Shown here piece by piece: positions 54,861 to 63,939 of a stretch of 64,000 nucleotides of DNA; the stretch's first letter is position 1, and the number at the start of each line of letters is the position of its first letter. Source of the stretch: Rhodocyclaceae bacterium (GTDB lineage: Bacteria; Pseudomonadota; Gammaproteobacteria; Burkholderiales; Rhodocyclaceae); NCBI GenBank assembly GCA_030681195.1, contig JAUXXJ010000008.1:290719-354718 (forward strand). Reading direction: 5' to 3'. The position numbers and the translations under genes are program-made. A model generated the notes under the pieces. The model searched no databases, had not been told where the DNA came from, and saw only the letters and a list, made by a program, of their open reading frames with translations.

Positions 54861-55510
54861 CCATTGAACTCACTCCATACGAAGCCCGTGTCATCGGCTG
54901 CCTGATCGAGAAGGAAATCACGACACCGGAGCAGTACCCGCTGTCGCTGAACGCCCTGACCAATGCCTGCAACCAGAAGAGCAATCGCGACCCGGTTCTT
55001 GATCTCGACGAGGCCACTGTCCAGCAAACCCTGGATGGGCTCAACAAGAAATACCTGATCAGCGAAGAAAGCGGCTACGGCAGCCGTGTTGCCAAGTATC
55101 GCCACCGTTTCTGCAACACCGAATACGGCACCCTGAAATTCTCGCCGCAGGAACTGGGCATCGTTGGCGAACTGCTGCTGCGCGGGCCGCAGACCCCGGG
55201 GGAACTGCGCAGCCGGGCCAGTCGCCTGTGTCCGTTGAAAGATGTCACCGAGGTCGAGGCCGCCCTGGAGCAATTGGGGCGACGCGAGGACGGTCCCTAT
55301 GTCGTGCGCCTGCCAAGGGAACCGGGCAAGCGCGAGTCCCGCTACGCCCATCTGTTCAGCGGCGAAGTCGCGGGGAGCGACGCAACCGAGCGCGAAGACG
55401 TTTCCCCGCTTGAGCCCGCGCAACGGGCTCAGCTTGAGGAGCGGGTTGCCCGGCTTGAGGCGGAGGTTGCTGAACTCAAGGCGCTGCTGATGCTTCGGGA
55501 CCCATCATGA
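54857..55510 (+). CDS. YceH/UPF0502 family protein (DUF480)
   Basis: A 217-residue protein with two winged-helix repeats. The start [20 protein letters not shown] and [20 protein letters not shown] are signature segments of the YceH (UPF0502) family. The C-terminus is a short coiled coil ([20 protein letters not shown]). Its role is unknown; a DNA-binding function is inferred from the winged helices. It overlaps its upstream and downstream genes by 4 bp each. Confidence 0.9.
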   Translation: MTIELTPYEARVIGCLIEKEITTPEQYPLSLNALTNACNQKSNRDPVLDLDEATVQQTLDGLNKKYLISEESGYGSRVAKYRHRFCNTEYGTLKFSPQELGIVGELLLRGPQTPGELRSRASRLCPLKDVTEVEAALEQLGRREDGPYVVRLPREPGKRESRYAHLFSGEVAGSDATEREDVSPLEPAQRAQLEERVARLEAEVAELKALLMLRDPS

Positions 55511-55731
55511 CGACGATCCTCATTGCCCTTGTCCTGTTGATCGTCGCAGTCGGCGCCATCTATCTGATCCTGAAAAACATGGGGGAGGAGGGCATCGAAG
55601 TGGCTGCGCCCGGAAGTTGCAAGAGCGGGCGATGTGGCGTGCGGTGCGCTCCTGCGACGGAAGCGCGAGACGAAGAGGCGGAAGAAAAGCCTGCGGAAAC
55701 CGAAGAGGTCAAACGGAAGGAAAGCGCGTAG
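55507..55731 (+). CDS. Small single-pass membrane protein with Cys-rich segment
   Basis: A 74-residue protein: an N-terminal hydrophobic helix (residues 3-24), a short cysteine-rich stretch ([10 protein letters not shown]) and a highly charged Glu/Lys tail. It starts at an ATGA overlap with yceH, so it is probably translated. No family recognised; metal binding by the three cysteines is possible but not shown. Confidence 0.6.
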   Translation: MTTILIALVLLIVAVGAIYLILKNMGEEGIEVAAPGSCKSGRCGVRCAPATEARDEEAEEKPAETEEVKRKESA

Positions 55732-55753
55732 CCGACCAAGTCGTGGCGTGGAT

Positions 55754-56902
55754 TTATGGAACAGGCTCCACCCTCAGCAATTGGCCGTCCGGGCTGTCGG
55801 TCAGCAGATAGAGATAGCCGTCGGGTCCGGTGCGTACATCGCGGATCCGTCCGACGGCGTTCTTCAGCAGAATCTCCTGACGTTTGATGCGCTCACCGTC
55901 GAGTTCCAGTCGCACCAGCATCTGGTCTTTCAGGGCGCCGACGAACAGGTTGCCCTGCCAGCGGGGAAACTGGCGGCCGGTGTAGAAACTCATGCCGGAT
56001 GGCGCGATCGACGGCGTCCAGTGGTGGATGGGTTGGACCATGCCGGGTTTTTCGGTCCCTTCGCCGATGCGCGTGCCGATGACATAGTTGCGGCCATAGG
56101 TGATCACTGGCCAGCCGTAGTTGCGCCCGGCGCGCATGATGTTGATCTCGTCGCCGCCTTGCGGGCCGTGCTCATGCGTCCACAGCTCGCCCGTCACCGG
56201 GTGCAGGGCGGCGCCTTGCATGTTGCGGTTGCCGAGCGTCCATTTTTCCGGCTTGGCACCTGGGTTGGATCGGAATGGGTTGTCGATTGGCACGCGACCG
56301 TCATCGTGCAGGCGGATCACCGAGCCGGCATGGTCGTCGAGCCGTTGGGCACGCTCCTTGTCGCCGCGGTCGCCGAGCGTGATGTAGAGGAAACCCTCGC
56401 GGTCGAAGACCAGGCGGGAGCCGAAGTGATGGCCGGTGCCTGTTTTCGGCAGCATGCGGAAAATGACCTGTACGTCGGTCAGTTGCTTGCCCTGTAGCCG
56501 GGCGCGCAGTACATCCGTACCCTGGCCATCATCATTTTTGCCGGCATAGGAAAGGTAGATCCAGCCGTTGCGCGGATAGTCCGGATGGAGCACGACGTCA
56601 AGCAGTCCGCCCTGACCGACAGCCGCAATCGGCGGCAGGCCAGTGATAGGCTGCGGGTCAAGCCGGCCATCGGCGTTGATGAGGCGCAGACGACCTGGCC
56701 GCTCGGTGACCAGCTTCCGGCCATCGGGAAGAAAGGCAATGCTCCACGGGTGTTCGAGCGGGCCCGCGACGACGCGCAACTTGAACCGATGCTGCTCGGA
56801 GGAAAATGGTTGGGAAGACTCTGCCCATGCGGCCTGGGGCATGATGCCCAGCCATATCAGACAGATCGCCAGTTGCAATTGCTTACCCACGGTTGGCTTC
56901 AT
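55754..56902 (-). CDS. PQQ-dependent aldose sugar dehydrogenase (YliI-like)
   Basis: Periplasmic quinoprotein of the soluble glucose dehydrogenase/YliI beta-propeller family. The 382-residue protein has a signal peptide (residues 1-27, ending AAWA), then LEHPWSIAFLPDGRKLVTER, GLLDVVLHPDY, NMQGAALHPVTGELWTHEHG and GGDEIN, the conserved PQQ/calcium-site segments. It oxidises aldoses with electrons to PQQ. It overlaps the upstream protease gene by 20 bp. Confidence 0.9.
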   Translation of the reverse strand: MKPTVGKQLQLAICLIWLGIMPQAAWAESSQPFSSEQHRFKLRVVAGPLEHPWSIAFLPDGRKLVTERPGRLRLINADGRLDPQPITGLPPIAAVGQGGLLDVVLHPDYPRNGWIYLSYAGKNDDGQGTDVLRARLQGKQLTDVQVIFRMLPKTGTGHHFGSRLVFDREGFLYITLGDRGDKERAQRLDDHAGSVIRLHDDGRVPIDNPFRSNPGAKPEKWTLGNRNMQGAALHPVTGELWTHEHGPQGGDEINIMRAGRNYGWPVITYGRNYVIGTRIGEGTEKPGMVQPIHHWTPSIAPSGMSFYTGRQFPRWQGNLFVGALKDQMLVRLELDGERIKRQEILLKNAVGRIRDVRTGPDGYLYLLTDSPDGQLLRVEPVP

Positions 56903-57710
56903 AAAGTGGCATGACCTTTGGTAACTGACGCTTGATGTCTTCTATGCGAGTTTTTCCGGACGGATGCGTCGAGAGAAATTCGAGCGGCTTGCCCTTGCTG
57001 GCGGTAGCCATTTTCTGCCACAGGCTGATGCCGGCACGCGGATCGTAGCCTGCGCGTGCGGCCAAATCCAGGCCGACAATGTCCGCTTCGCTTTCGTCGC
57101 TGCGCGAGAACTTGAGGGTCAGCAGGTCGCCGCCCATGCGAAACAAGGCGCTGTAATTGCCGCCGCCGACCAGTTCGCCCAGCAGGGTGGCGCCGATATT
57201 GGTGGCAAACGACTTGGCCATGCGCTCACGCGCATGCTCCCACAGGGCATGGGCGATCTCATGCCCCATGATCATGGCGACTTCGTCGTCGGTCAGCTTG
57301 AGTTGGTCAAGAATGCCGGTATAGAAAACGATCTTTCCGCCCGGCATGCAGAAGGCGTTGATCTGCTTCGAGCCGATCAAATTGACCTCCCAGCGCCATT
57401 CTTTTGCGCGCGGGTTGAAGCGCTCGGCATGGGGAATCAGTTTGCGGGCAATGCTGCGCAGGCGTTGCACCTGAGGGTGGTTATCGGGGGCCAGCGCTTT
57501 CTTGCTGGCGGCTTCCTGAAGCAGTTGATTGTATTGTTGAGTAGCTTGTGCCTCGACCTGCTTGGCCGGGACGAGATTGCGCATCGCCGATGGCTTGCCA
57601 AGCTCGGAATCTTGCGCAAGCACCCACGGGGCGAGCCAGAACTGCGGCGCGACGAGCAGTGCCAGCAGAATTTTGCGGGGAAAGGTGGCTTGTTTCGGGA
57701 AAGTTAGCAT
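56883..57710 (-). CDS. M48-family metallopeptidase
   Basis: A 275-residue exported zinc protease with a signal peptide (about residues 1-33), the HExxH active site (GHEIAHALWEHARERM) and the third ligand Glu in SDESEADIVGLDLAARAGYDP. This is the LoiP/YcaL-BepA-like family that acts on outer-membrane proteins. The C-terminus overlaps the sugar-dehydrogenase start by 20 bp, so the two are cotranscribed. Confidence 0.9.
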   Translation of the reverse strand: MLTFPKQATFPRKILLALLVAPQFWLAPWVLAQDSELGKPSAMRNLVPAKQVEAQATQQYNQLLQEAASKKALAPDNHPQVQRLRSIARKLIPHAERFNPRAKEWRWEVNLIGSKQINAFCMPGGKIVFYTGILDQLKLTDDEVAMIMGHEIAHALWEHARERMAKSFATNIGATLLGELVGGGNYSALFRMGGDLLTLKFSRSDESEADIVGLDLAARAGYDPRAGISLWQKMATASKGKPLEFLSTHPSGKTRIEDIKRQLPKVMPLYEANRG

Positions 57711-57798
57711 TGTGCAAGACCGGGCGGAGTGACTGCAAAGTAGACTGCCTGAAAAACGGCGAATTCGCTATGGGCCGTACCGCTCAGGTGTTGGTTTG

Positions 57799-58668
57799 CT
57801 AACCACCTGATTTGTCCGCACTGCTTTCTGCCGTCCCGCCAGCGCCGACATTTCCCTGACTGAGTACGTCAATCAGCCAGGGCAGGGTGGCGCGTAGCTC
57901 GGCAGCCAGTGTCCAGGGCGGGTTGATGATGAACATGCCGCTGCCGTGCATGCCGCCGCCATTCTTGATGGGGGCGCGAACGGTCAGGGTGACATTCAGC
58001 CAGTCCGGCGCAATCTTCTTCAGCTTGGCGGCCAGCGTGATGCTCTCGTTACGTTGCAGCAGCGGATACCACACCATGAAGGTGCCGGTGGCGAAGCGCT
58101 GCAGGCCTTCCTTGAGGGCAGTGACGACTTGCGCGTAGTCGCGCTTGTCCTCGTAGGAGGGGTCGATCAGCACCAGCCCGCGCCGGGACGGTGGGGGCAA
58201 CAGGACTTTCATGCCGGCGAAGCCATCTTCCTGGCGGATGGTCACGCGTTTTTGCGCATCCGGCGCGGCGCCGATCATGGCCTGACCGAGCAGCTTGACG
58301 TCGGCCGGATGCAGCTCAAACAAACGCAGCCGATCAGGCGAACGCAGGGCGCGTAGCGTCAGCAGCGGCGAGCCGGGATAGCGGTTCAGGCGGCCATCGG
58401 GGTTGTCGATGCGAACGGCATCGACATAACGGGCGAGCAGGGGCGGCAAATCATTGCGCGACCAGAGGGCGTCGATCCCCTCATCATGTTCGGCATGTGC
58501 CTTGGCGCGGCCGGCATCGAGCCGGTAGCCACCAGCACCGGCATGCGTGTCGATCACCCAGTAGGGCTTGTCCTTCTGGTTGAAATAGTCGAGCACGGCC
58601 AGCAGCAGCGTGTGCTTGAGGACGTCGGCGTGGTTACCGGCGTGAAATACATGGCGATAGCTGAGCAT
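57799..58668 (-). CDS. rlmJ: 23S rRNA (adenine-2030-N6)-methyltransferase RlmJ
   Basis: Modifies A2030 of 23S rRNA. The 289-residue protein has the RlmJ start [19 protein letters not shown] and [11 protein letters not shown] (SAM site), plus an N6-adenine catalytic motif DPSYE. The C-terminus is extended beyond the usual end by about 17 residues that begin with [11 protein letters not shown], encoded by a copy of the dispersed 24-bp element at residues 272-280. The extension therefore appears to result from the insertion. Confidence 0.9.
   Translation of the reverse strand: MLSYRHVFHAGNHADVLKHTLLLAVLDYFNQKDKPYWVIDTHAGAGGYRLDAGRAKAHAEHDEGIDALWSRNDLPPLLARYVDAVRIDNPDGRLNRYPGSPLLTLRALRSPDRLRLFELHPADVKLLGQAMIGAAPDAQKRVTIRQEDGFAGMKVLLPPPSRRGLVLIDPSYEDKRDYAQVVTALKEGLQRFATGTFMVWYPLLQRNESITLAAKLKKIAPDWLNVTLTVRAPIKNGGGMHGSGMFIINPPWTLAAELRATLPWLIDVLSQGNVGAGGTAESSADKSGG
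57830..57853 (+). repeat. Dispersed 24-bp element, copy 14 (inside rlmJ 3' end)
   Basis: GCCGTCCCGCCAGC then GCCGACATTT (one mismatch); antisense to rlmJ, read as VGAGGTAE in the C-terminal extension. Confidence 0.88.
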
Positions 58669-58682
58669 GGGGCACGATTAGA

Positions 58683-59432
58683 ATGTTGAGCATGAATGAT
58701 ACTCAAGCAACGGGTGAACGAATCTCCAAGCTGATGGCGGCGCGCGGTTTGTGCTCGCGCCGCGAGGCGGATGCCTACATTGAACGCGGTCTTGTCTATG
58801 TGAATGGCGAGAAAGTCACGCAACTGGGCACGCGCTGTGCGCCGGACGCCAAGATCGAACTGGCTGGGCGGGCGCAGAACCAGCAGGCACAACTGGCCAC
58901 CATCCTGATGCACAAGCCGGTGGGCTACGTCTCCGGGCAGGCCGAGGATGGTCATCAACCGGCGGTGGTGCTGGTCCAGCCGGATACACAGATGGCCGGC
59001 GATTTCCAGCGCTTCCGGCCGCAGCATCTGAAGGGATTAGCACCAGCCGGGCGGCTCGATATCGACTCGACCGGCTTGCTGATCCTGACGCAGGACGGCC
59101 GCGTGGCCCGACAACTGATCGGCGAGAACAGCGAGATCGAGAAGGAATATCTGGTGCGCGTGGAAGGTCGTCTGGATGACCCAGGCCTGCAGCGCCTCAA
59201 CCACGGCCTGTCGCTCGATGGCAAGCCGCTCAAGCGCGCCAAGGTCAGCTGGCAGAACGACGACCAGCTGCGCTTCATCCTCAAGGAAGGCAAGAAACGT
59301 CAGATCCGCCGCATGTGCGAGCTGGTCGGCCTGCGTGTCACCGGGCTGAAGCGCGTGCGTATCGGCAAGGTGATGCTCGGTGATTTGCCGCTCGGGCAAT
59401 GGCGCTTCCTCAAGCCGGAGGAAGGCTTCTGA
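58683..59432 (+). CDS. RsuA/RluF-family rRNA pseudouridine synthase
   Basis: A 249-residue enzyme with an N-terminal S4 RNA-binding domain ([24 protein letters not shown]) and the catalytic Asp in [15 protein letters not shown]. The [16 protein letters not shown] motif and single-domain length fit the RluF subgroup that acts on 23S rRNA. Start at 58683 ([13 protein letters not shown]) or 58692. The stop overlaps the next gene's ATG (TGATG). Confidence 0.9.
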   Translation: MLSMNDTQATGERISKLMAARGLCSRREADAYIERGLVYVNGEKVTQLGTRCAPDAKIELAGRAQNQQAQLATILMHKPVGYVSGQAEDGHQPAVVLVQPDTQMAGDFQRFRPQHLKGLAPAGRLDIDSTGLLILTQDGRVARQLIGENSEIEKEYLVRVEGRLDDPGLQRLNHGLSLDGKPLKRAKVSWQNDDQLRFILKEGKKRQIRRMCELVGLRVTGLKRVRIGKVMLGDLPLGQWRFLKPEEGF

Positions 59433-60079
59433 TGCGCCCGATGGCGCGCTTCGGTGCGCTGTGGTCCCTTCTGCTGGCGATACTGCTGGTGGGTTGCAGC
59501 AGCCCTGCGCCCGAATTCGCCCCGCTGCCGCGCGGCAGTGCGGTGCTGGCGTTGGGTGACAGCGTGACCTATGGCGTCGGCGCGGGCAGTGGCGAAGATT
59601 ATCCGACTCGGCTGGCCGAAATCAGCGGGTGGGTGATCCATAACCACGGCGTTTCCGGCGATACCTCGGGCGGCGCGCGGGCGCGTCTGGAAGAGGCCCT
59701 CGCCGAGGCACAACCCAAGCTGGTGATCGTCGAGATCGGCGGCAACGACTTTCTGCGTCGTCAGCCGACCAACACCGTCAAGGAAAACATTCGCGCCATC
59801 CTGCGGCGGGTGAAAACGGCGGGGATTCCAGTCGTGCTGGTCGCCGTGCCGGCCTTCTCTCCGCTGGGCGCTGCGGTGGGGCGCCTGTCGGATGCCGAGC
59901 TGTATGCCGAACTGGCTGACGAGGAAAAGGTGCCCCTGGTGCCGGCGGTGTTTGCGCGGGTGCTATCCGACCCGAAGCTCAAGGCCGACACCATTCATCC
60001 CAATGCGGCCGGCTATCGCCAGCTTGCCGAGGGGATTGCCGCCGAGTTGATTAAAACGGGCTTGCTCGCCAAACCCTAG
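59432..60079 (+). CDS. GDSL-type esterase lipoprotein (TesA-like)
   Basis: A 215-residue SGNH hydrolase with a lipoprotein signal (LLVGCSS lipobox). The catalytic GDS (LALGDSVTYGVGA), the Gly of block II, the GGND block (EIGGNDFLRRQ) and the final DxxHP (DTIHPNAAGY) are all present. It matches arylesterase/TesA-like proteins of the periplasm or outer membrane. The start at 59432 overlaps the synthase stop; it ends 4 bp inside the convergent prmB. Confidence 0.88.
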   Translation: MRPMARFGALWSLLLAILLVGCSSPAPEFAPLPRGSAVLALGDSVTYGVGAGSGEDYPTRLAEISGWVIHNHGVSGDTSGGARARLEEALAEAQPKLVIVEIGGNDFLRRQPTNTVKENIRAILRRVKTAGIPVVLVAVPAFSPLGAAVGRLSDAELYAELADEEKVPLVPAVFARVLSDPKLKADTIHPNAAGYRQLAEGIAAELIKTGLLAKP

Positions 60080-60975
60080 CCGAGATCTTCGCGCCGCAGC
60101 AGGAAGATTTTGCCTTCGCCGCTGTCGGTGTCGATCCAGGTGATCGGCAGTGACGGGAAGGCGGCATCCACGATGTCCTTGTTATGGCCCACCTCGATGG
60201 CCAGCAGGCCGCCCGTCTTCAGATGTTGCTTGGCGCCCGCGAGGATGCGCCGCACGATGTCGAGGCCATCGTCGCCAGCCGCCAGTGCACCGGCAGGTTC
60301 ATGGCGATACTCCGGCGGCAGGTTTTGCATCGATTCCGCAGTGACATAGGGCGGATTGCTGATGATGAGGTCGTACTTGCGCTTGCCGAGCGCGCCGAGC
60401 AGGTCGCCCTGCAGCAGGCGGACGCGATCCTTCAGGTCGTAATCGGCAACATTGCGCTTGGCGACATCGAGCGCATCCTTCGAGATATCGGCGGCATCAA
60501 TCTTCGCGTTGGGGAAGGCATGCGCCATCAGAATGGCGAGGCAACCGGAACCGGTGCATAGGTCGAGCGCGCTGCTGATCGCCCACGGATCATCCACCCA
60601 GGGCGTGAAGCCATCGACGAGCAGGTCGGCAAAGTAAGAGCGCGGAATCAACACGCGCTCATCGACGTAGAAACGTAGACCGGCCTGCCAGGCTTCATGC
60701 GTGAGGTAAGCGGCAGGCAGGCGTCGGGCGATGCGCTGCTGCAAGAGTTCGAGTACGGCGAGGCGCTCGTGGTGCGTCAGACGCGCGTCGAGGAAGGGCT
60801 GCATCTGCTTGGGTTGATCGGGCTGCAGGTGCAGGGCATGCAGGATCAGCCATGCCGCTTCGTCATGGGCGTTATCGCAGCCGTGGCCGAAAAACAGCTT
60901 GGCCTCGTTGAAGCGGCTGGTGCCCCAGCGCAGCCAGTCGCGGACGGTGATCAGGTCATCAAGCATTTCGGACAT
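60076..60975 (-). CDS. prmB: Ribosomal protein L3 glutamine methyltransferase PrmB
   Basis: Methylates a glutamine of ribosomal protein L3. The 299-residue protein has an N-terminal helical region, SAM motif I ALDLCTGSGCLAIL and the NPPY catalytic motif (IISNPPYVTAESM), with PrmB-like LIPRSYFADLL before motif I. Start MSEMLDDLITVRDWL at 60975; an ATG at 60996 is also in frame. Confidence 0.92.
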   Translation of the reverse strand: MSEMLDDLITVRDWLRWGTSRFNEAKLFFGHGCDNAHDEAAWLILHALHLQPDQPKQMQPFLDARLTHHERLAVLELLQQRIARRLPAAYLTHEAWQAGLRFYVDERVLIPRSYFADLLVDGFTPWVDDPWAISSALDLCTGSGCLAILMAHAFPNAKIDAADISKDALDVAKRNVADYDLKDRVRLLQGDLLGALGKRKYDLIISNPPYVTAESMQNLPPEYRHEPAGALAAGDDGLDIVRRILAGAKQHLKTGGLLAIEVGHNKDIVDAAFPSLPITWIDTDSGEGKIFLLRREDLG

Positions 60976-61001
60976 GGGGCGCCTTTCGTAATTCAAGTGC
61001 T

Positions 61002-61036
61002 ATGATTGTATCAACTATATCAATTGAGGTAATCAT
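61002..61036 (+). promoter_or_regulatory. Operator-like direct repeats before the antitoxin
   Basis: TATCAA occurs twice with a 9-bp period (61009-61014 and 61018-61023) in an AT-rich stretch that also contains TATGAT and TATATC, directly before the ribosome site. Confidence 0.35.
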
Positions 61037-61037
61037 C

Positions 61038-61328
61038 ATGATCAAGGAAGCAACCGCCATGACGGTGCGTCAGAACCTTGGCGAGTTACTGAACGGCATC
61101 CAGTACGGTCATGACCAGATCGTGATCACCAAGGGCGGCAAGCCGGTTGCGGCGATGGTGGATTCGGCCTTGTTCGAGCGGATTCGGCGGATGCAGACGC
61201 GCTTTGATACGCTGTGCCGTCGCATCGAGTCGGGGTATGCCAACGTGCCGGAAGCGGAGGGGCTGGGCGAAATTGACGCTGCTGTGGCGGCCGTGCGTGC
61301 GAAGGGTGCCATGGGTGCCCAAAAGTAG
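61038..61328 (+). CDS. Phd/YefM-type antitoxin
   Basis: A 96-residue antitoxin: EATAMTVRQNLGELLNGI and IVITKGGKPVAAMVDSALF are the Phd/YefM DNA-binding fold, followed by an acidic/alanine-rich helical C-terminus. The ATG at 61038 has GAGGT upstream; the frame is open from 61002, but that part overlaps the likely operator. A PIN-domain gene follows 5 bp later, forming a second toxin-antitoxin pair. Confidence 0.85.
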   Translation: MIKEATAMTVRQNLGELLNGIQYGHDQIVITKGGKPVAAMVDSALFERIRRMQTRFDTLCRRIESGYANVPEAEGLGEIDAAVAAVRAKGAMGAQK

Positions 61329-61333
61329 GCGGC

Positions 61334-61771
61334 ATGCTGACCTTACGTGTGGTGCTGGACACCAATGTGTTGATCTCTGGTATCGCCTATCCCCAGAGTA
61401 TTCTCGGAAAGTTGTTATTGGCCTGGCGGCAAGGCGCGTTCGAGTTGCTGCTTTCGGAATACATCCTTGAGGAATTTCGGCGTGTCATGCCGCGTTTGGC
61501 ACATCGCCATGGCTTGTTGAGTGCAGAAGTCGATGATCTCATCGAAAGCTGGATGCTCCAGGTCGACCTGCTCGAACCAGCAATTTCAGATGACGTGATG
61601 GTGCGCGATGCAGCCGATGTCGCGATACTCGGCACATTCATTGCCGCACGAGCACTTGGCAGCCCCTGCTACTTGGTGACTGGCGACAAGGATCTGTTGG
61701 CATTGGCAGGGGAATATTCGATTGTTACCCCCGCCGAGTTCTGGGCGCGTCATGGCAAAGTTGCTGAATGA
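61334..61771 (+). CDS. PIN-domain toxin
   Basis: A 145-residue PIN nuclease of the 'putative toxin component, PIN family' type: VVLDTNVLISG (first Asp), SEYILEEFRRVMPRL (Glu), then DDVMVRDAADVAIL and VTGDKDLLAL supply the remaining acidic residues. It follows its antitoxin by 5 bp. Its stop codon TGA shares its last base with the A-run that begins a dispersed-repeat copy. Confidence 0.85.
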   Translation: MLTLRVVLDTNVLISGIAYPQSILGKLLLAWRQGAFELLLSEYILEEFRRVMPRLAHRHGLLSAEVDDLIESWMLQVDLLEPAISDDVMVRDAADVAILGTFIAARALGSPCYLVTGDKDLLALAGEYSIVTPAEFWARHGKVAE

Positions 61772-61795
61772 AAAAGTCGGCGCTGGCGGGACGGC
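61772..61795 (-). repeat. Dispersed 24-bp element, copy 15
   Basis: Exact common form on the minus strand (AAAAGTCGGCGCTGG then CGGGACGGC on plus). It directly follows the PIN-toxin stop. Confidence 0.92.
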
Positions 61796-61870
61796 AGGAA
61801 GGTGCCCTCAACGGACTGATGACATATCCATGGGCGGTGGCTGCAATCCGATCCTAAACCTGCCGCTCAG

Positions 61871-62356
61871 TTACTCCGTGACCCTAGCCGACAAGAACAG
61901 CAGCAGCGGGTTATCCGGGCATGCCTCAAAGCCGAAGTTCCGGTAGTACCCTGCCGCCTGTTCATCCAGTGCATCGACGAACAAACCAATTCCGCCTGCC
62001 TCAGTGTAGATACGCTGTGCCCGTGTCAGGGTATCGACTAGCAGCAGTTCGCCTAGCTTCTTGCCCTGATACTGTCGATCGACAGCCAGCCGACCCAAAC
62101 GTATCCCGGGGATGCGACGCGGCAGCTTTTTGCGCCAAGATTCTGGCAGATGTCGGCTCTCGAGCTCTGCCAGGGTTAGCGCGTAATAGCCGCAGATGCG
62201 GGTTGGCGCCTCCTCGCGAACGGCAACGAAGGTCTTCGACAGCCCCTTGTCCTGATGCTGACGAGCGACCTGTCGCAGCCAGTCATTCAGTTCTTGGCGG
62301 CCACAGTCGAATCCCTGCCGGTCATGATCCCCAGCTAAAGCCTGTACCTGCATCAT
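61871..62356 (-). CDS. GNAT-family acetyltransferase, likely TacT/AtaT-type toxin
   Basis: A 161-residue GNAT protein: the start with FDCGRQELNDWLRQVARQ, SKTFVAVREE, IPGIRLGRLAVDRQYQGKKLGELLL (acetyl-CoA loop) and YYRNFGFE are the pattern of tRNA-acetylating toxins. A DUF1778 antitoxin gene overlaps its start by 35 bp. With its partner it forms the third toxin-antitoxin module of the window. Confidence 0.85.
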   Translation of the reverse strand: MMQVQALAGDHDRQGFDCGRQELNDWLRQVARQHQDKGLSKTFVAVREEAPTRICGYYALTLAELESRHLPESWRKKLPRRIPGIRLGRLAVDRQYQGKKLGELLLVDTLTRAQRIYTEAGGIGLFVDALDEQAAGYYRNFGFEACPDNPLLLFLSARVTE

Positions 62357-62633
62357 CTCGCTTGGCCTTCTGATAATGCTTCAGGGCGGCCTTCAGCTTG
62401 GCATTCGGCTTAGGCGGGTTTTCCATTAGGTCGAGCAACCAGTTCCAGTCGCGCGGCGACAGACGAATCACGTCCTCACGCTCTATGACAGTCTGTGCCT
62501 CCTTCAATGCGGCCTGAACCAAAAACTGATTGACCGTGGCACCGGTTAGCTCGGCGGCACGGCACAGCGTCTCGTAGACCTCATGTGGAACTCGGGCGCC
62601 GATACGATCTTGCTTGGCAATGGCAGTGCCCAT
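62322..62633 (-). CDS. DUF1778 ribbon-helix-helix antitoxin
   Basis: A 103-residue antitoxin with an N-terminal ribbon-helix-helix (DRIGARVPHEVYETLCRAAE, TGATVNQFLVQAALKEAQ) and a C-terminal part rich in Lys/Pro that binds the GNAT toxin. Start chosen at 62633 (MGTAIAKQDRIG) after GGAGGCG; an ATG at 62645 is also in frame. A perfect palindrome lies just upstream. Confidence 0.87.
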   Translation of the reverse strand: MGTAIAKQDRIGARVPHEVYETLCRAAELTGATVNQFLVQAALKEAQTVIEREDVIRLSPRDWNWLLDLMENPPKPNAKLKAALKHYQKAKRDDAGTGFSWGS

Positions 62634-62645
62634 TTTCGCCTCCAA

Positions 62646-63225
62646 TAATTACTTGAGCGCTCAGTGTATCATTGTCGCCATTTTGACGCCAAATTATCGA
62701 ATAGCGGAAATATTGCTTGGCTTCCTGATCGCTGCTCATTGTCCAGCCCCCTCGGAGGGGAAGTGGATCGAGCGCTCACACTCCGCAGGAAGTATTCCAA
62801 TATCGAAGGTCTGGGGTGGCCAACTGGCTACCCGATGAGCGGCAGAAATGAAGGCCTCCTTCGGTAGAAGTTACCTGCCGTTCAATTCTGGACATTTTCC
62901 GCTGATGCTATGGCCGGACCTGGCCGATTGCTGAAATAGTCCACTGGCCGCTATAGAGCACCCAATTCTCGCTGTACCGATTCACCAACATCATCCCCCG
63001 TCTCCCGCTTGGTCCTGCGAACGGAGCCAATCCGCGCCACCGGCAAGCGTAAGCTTGTTATGGATTCGCATGATGCAGTGCGCAAGAATGATCGCGATTT
63101 GGCGCAGCGGAGTTATGGGGTGGGTAGGTGCGTTCATGTCGGATTCCTCTTGGTTATGCGGTATCTGCATGAACCCGTAACCTCAGAAGGAAGTCAAGGT
63201 TGCATTGGATGAGTCTTCGACAGGA
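62646..63225. other. Gene-poor 580-bp stretch
   Basis: No open frame here has family features, a ribosome site and consistent codon use together. It holds the two palindromes above, a small hairpin CCCCT-CGG-AGGGG (62748-62760) and scattered short TGGCC motifs. Possible relic sequence between two mobile-type modules. Confidence 0.5.
62654..62777 (-). promoter_or_regulatory. Two GAGCGCTC palindromes upstream of the antitoxin
   Basis: TGAGCGCTCA (62654-62663) lies about 20 bp upstream of the antitoxin start and is preceded on the minus strand by TTGGCG, 18 bp and TACACT, a plausible promoter. A second GAGCGCTC (62770-62777) lies about 110 bp further. Paired operators for antitoxin autoregulation are likely. 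Confidence 0.5.
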
Positions 63226-63859
63226 TCATTCAACGCCTCGCTGCAACAGCGTAACCACCTGACCTGACACGAAGATCCGGTTACGCCGTCGCTCAGAGGC
63301 CTGCAGGATGTTCAGGTCAACCAGTTGCCCGATCGCCGTGTTCGCCGCCGGGAAGCTGACGCCGAGTTGCTCCTTGACCGAATTAGCCGTTACGATCGGC
63401 GACCCGATCAGGACCTCGACCAACTTGCGGCCCGTGGCATCGACACGCAATGAGGCTACCCGCTGGCGCCATTCATCGCGCAGCGCCAGCAAGCGGCGCG
63501 TCATCTCGGCCGCCTCGTTGCAGGACTCGACGATCCCGCGCGCCATGAAACGTACCCATGCTTGCCATTCGCCCCGCGTCTGCACGGCCAGCAGCGTGTC
63601 GTAGTAACTGCGCTGGTTCGACTTCAGATAGCCCGCCAGATAGACCGGCGGATAGTCCTCCGCCGCCAGCATGATGGGCAGCAGCAGTCGTCCGACACGG
63701 CCATTGCCGTCACGGAAGGGGTGGATGGCTTCGAACTGGGCATGCGCAATCGCCAATCGCACCACGATCGAGACCACGGCGACCCCATCGGGCTGATATT
63801 GCAGCAGCCCCATCAGGTCATCGAGGCATGGACTGACCTGGTTTGGCGGCGGTGGTACC
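63226..63859 (-). pseudogene. Fic-domain protein gene truncated by an insertion sequence
   Basis: The minus-strand frame encodes the C-terminal part of a Fic protein: VPPPPNQVSPCLDDLM, the active-site HPFRDGNGRVGR, KSNQRSYYDTLLAVQ, and a C-terminal winged-helix-like region (TANSVKEQLGVSFPAANTAI). Fic enzymes AMPylate proteins. The normal N-terminal part, which in this group carries the inhibitory helix, is missing: upstream of VPPPP the sequence changes to an IS66-like end. The frame reads on into the IS to 63984, which could give a chimeric start. Confidence 0.75.
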
Positions 63860-63906
63860 GTAAGCCTCCAACGCGTCCACCTATCCAGGCGAGGTAGTTG
63901 AGGGTA

Positions 63907-63939
63907 CATGTGTCCATTTCGTTGGGAGGTGGACACATG
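63907..63939 (+). promoter_or_regulatory. Hairpin over the tnpA start
   Basis: CATGTGTCCA and TGGACACATG are perfect 10-bp arms with a 13-bp loop. The loop contains the ribosome site (GGGAGG) and the right arm contains the ATG (63937). Confidence 0.65.

Noticed and set aside
63009..63212. Small plus-strand frame in the 3' gap before fic
   Set aside because: No start context, family feature or neighbour overlap; likely non-coding.
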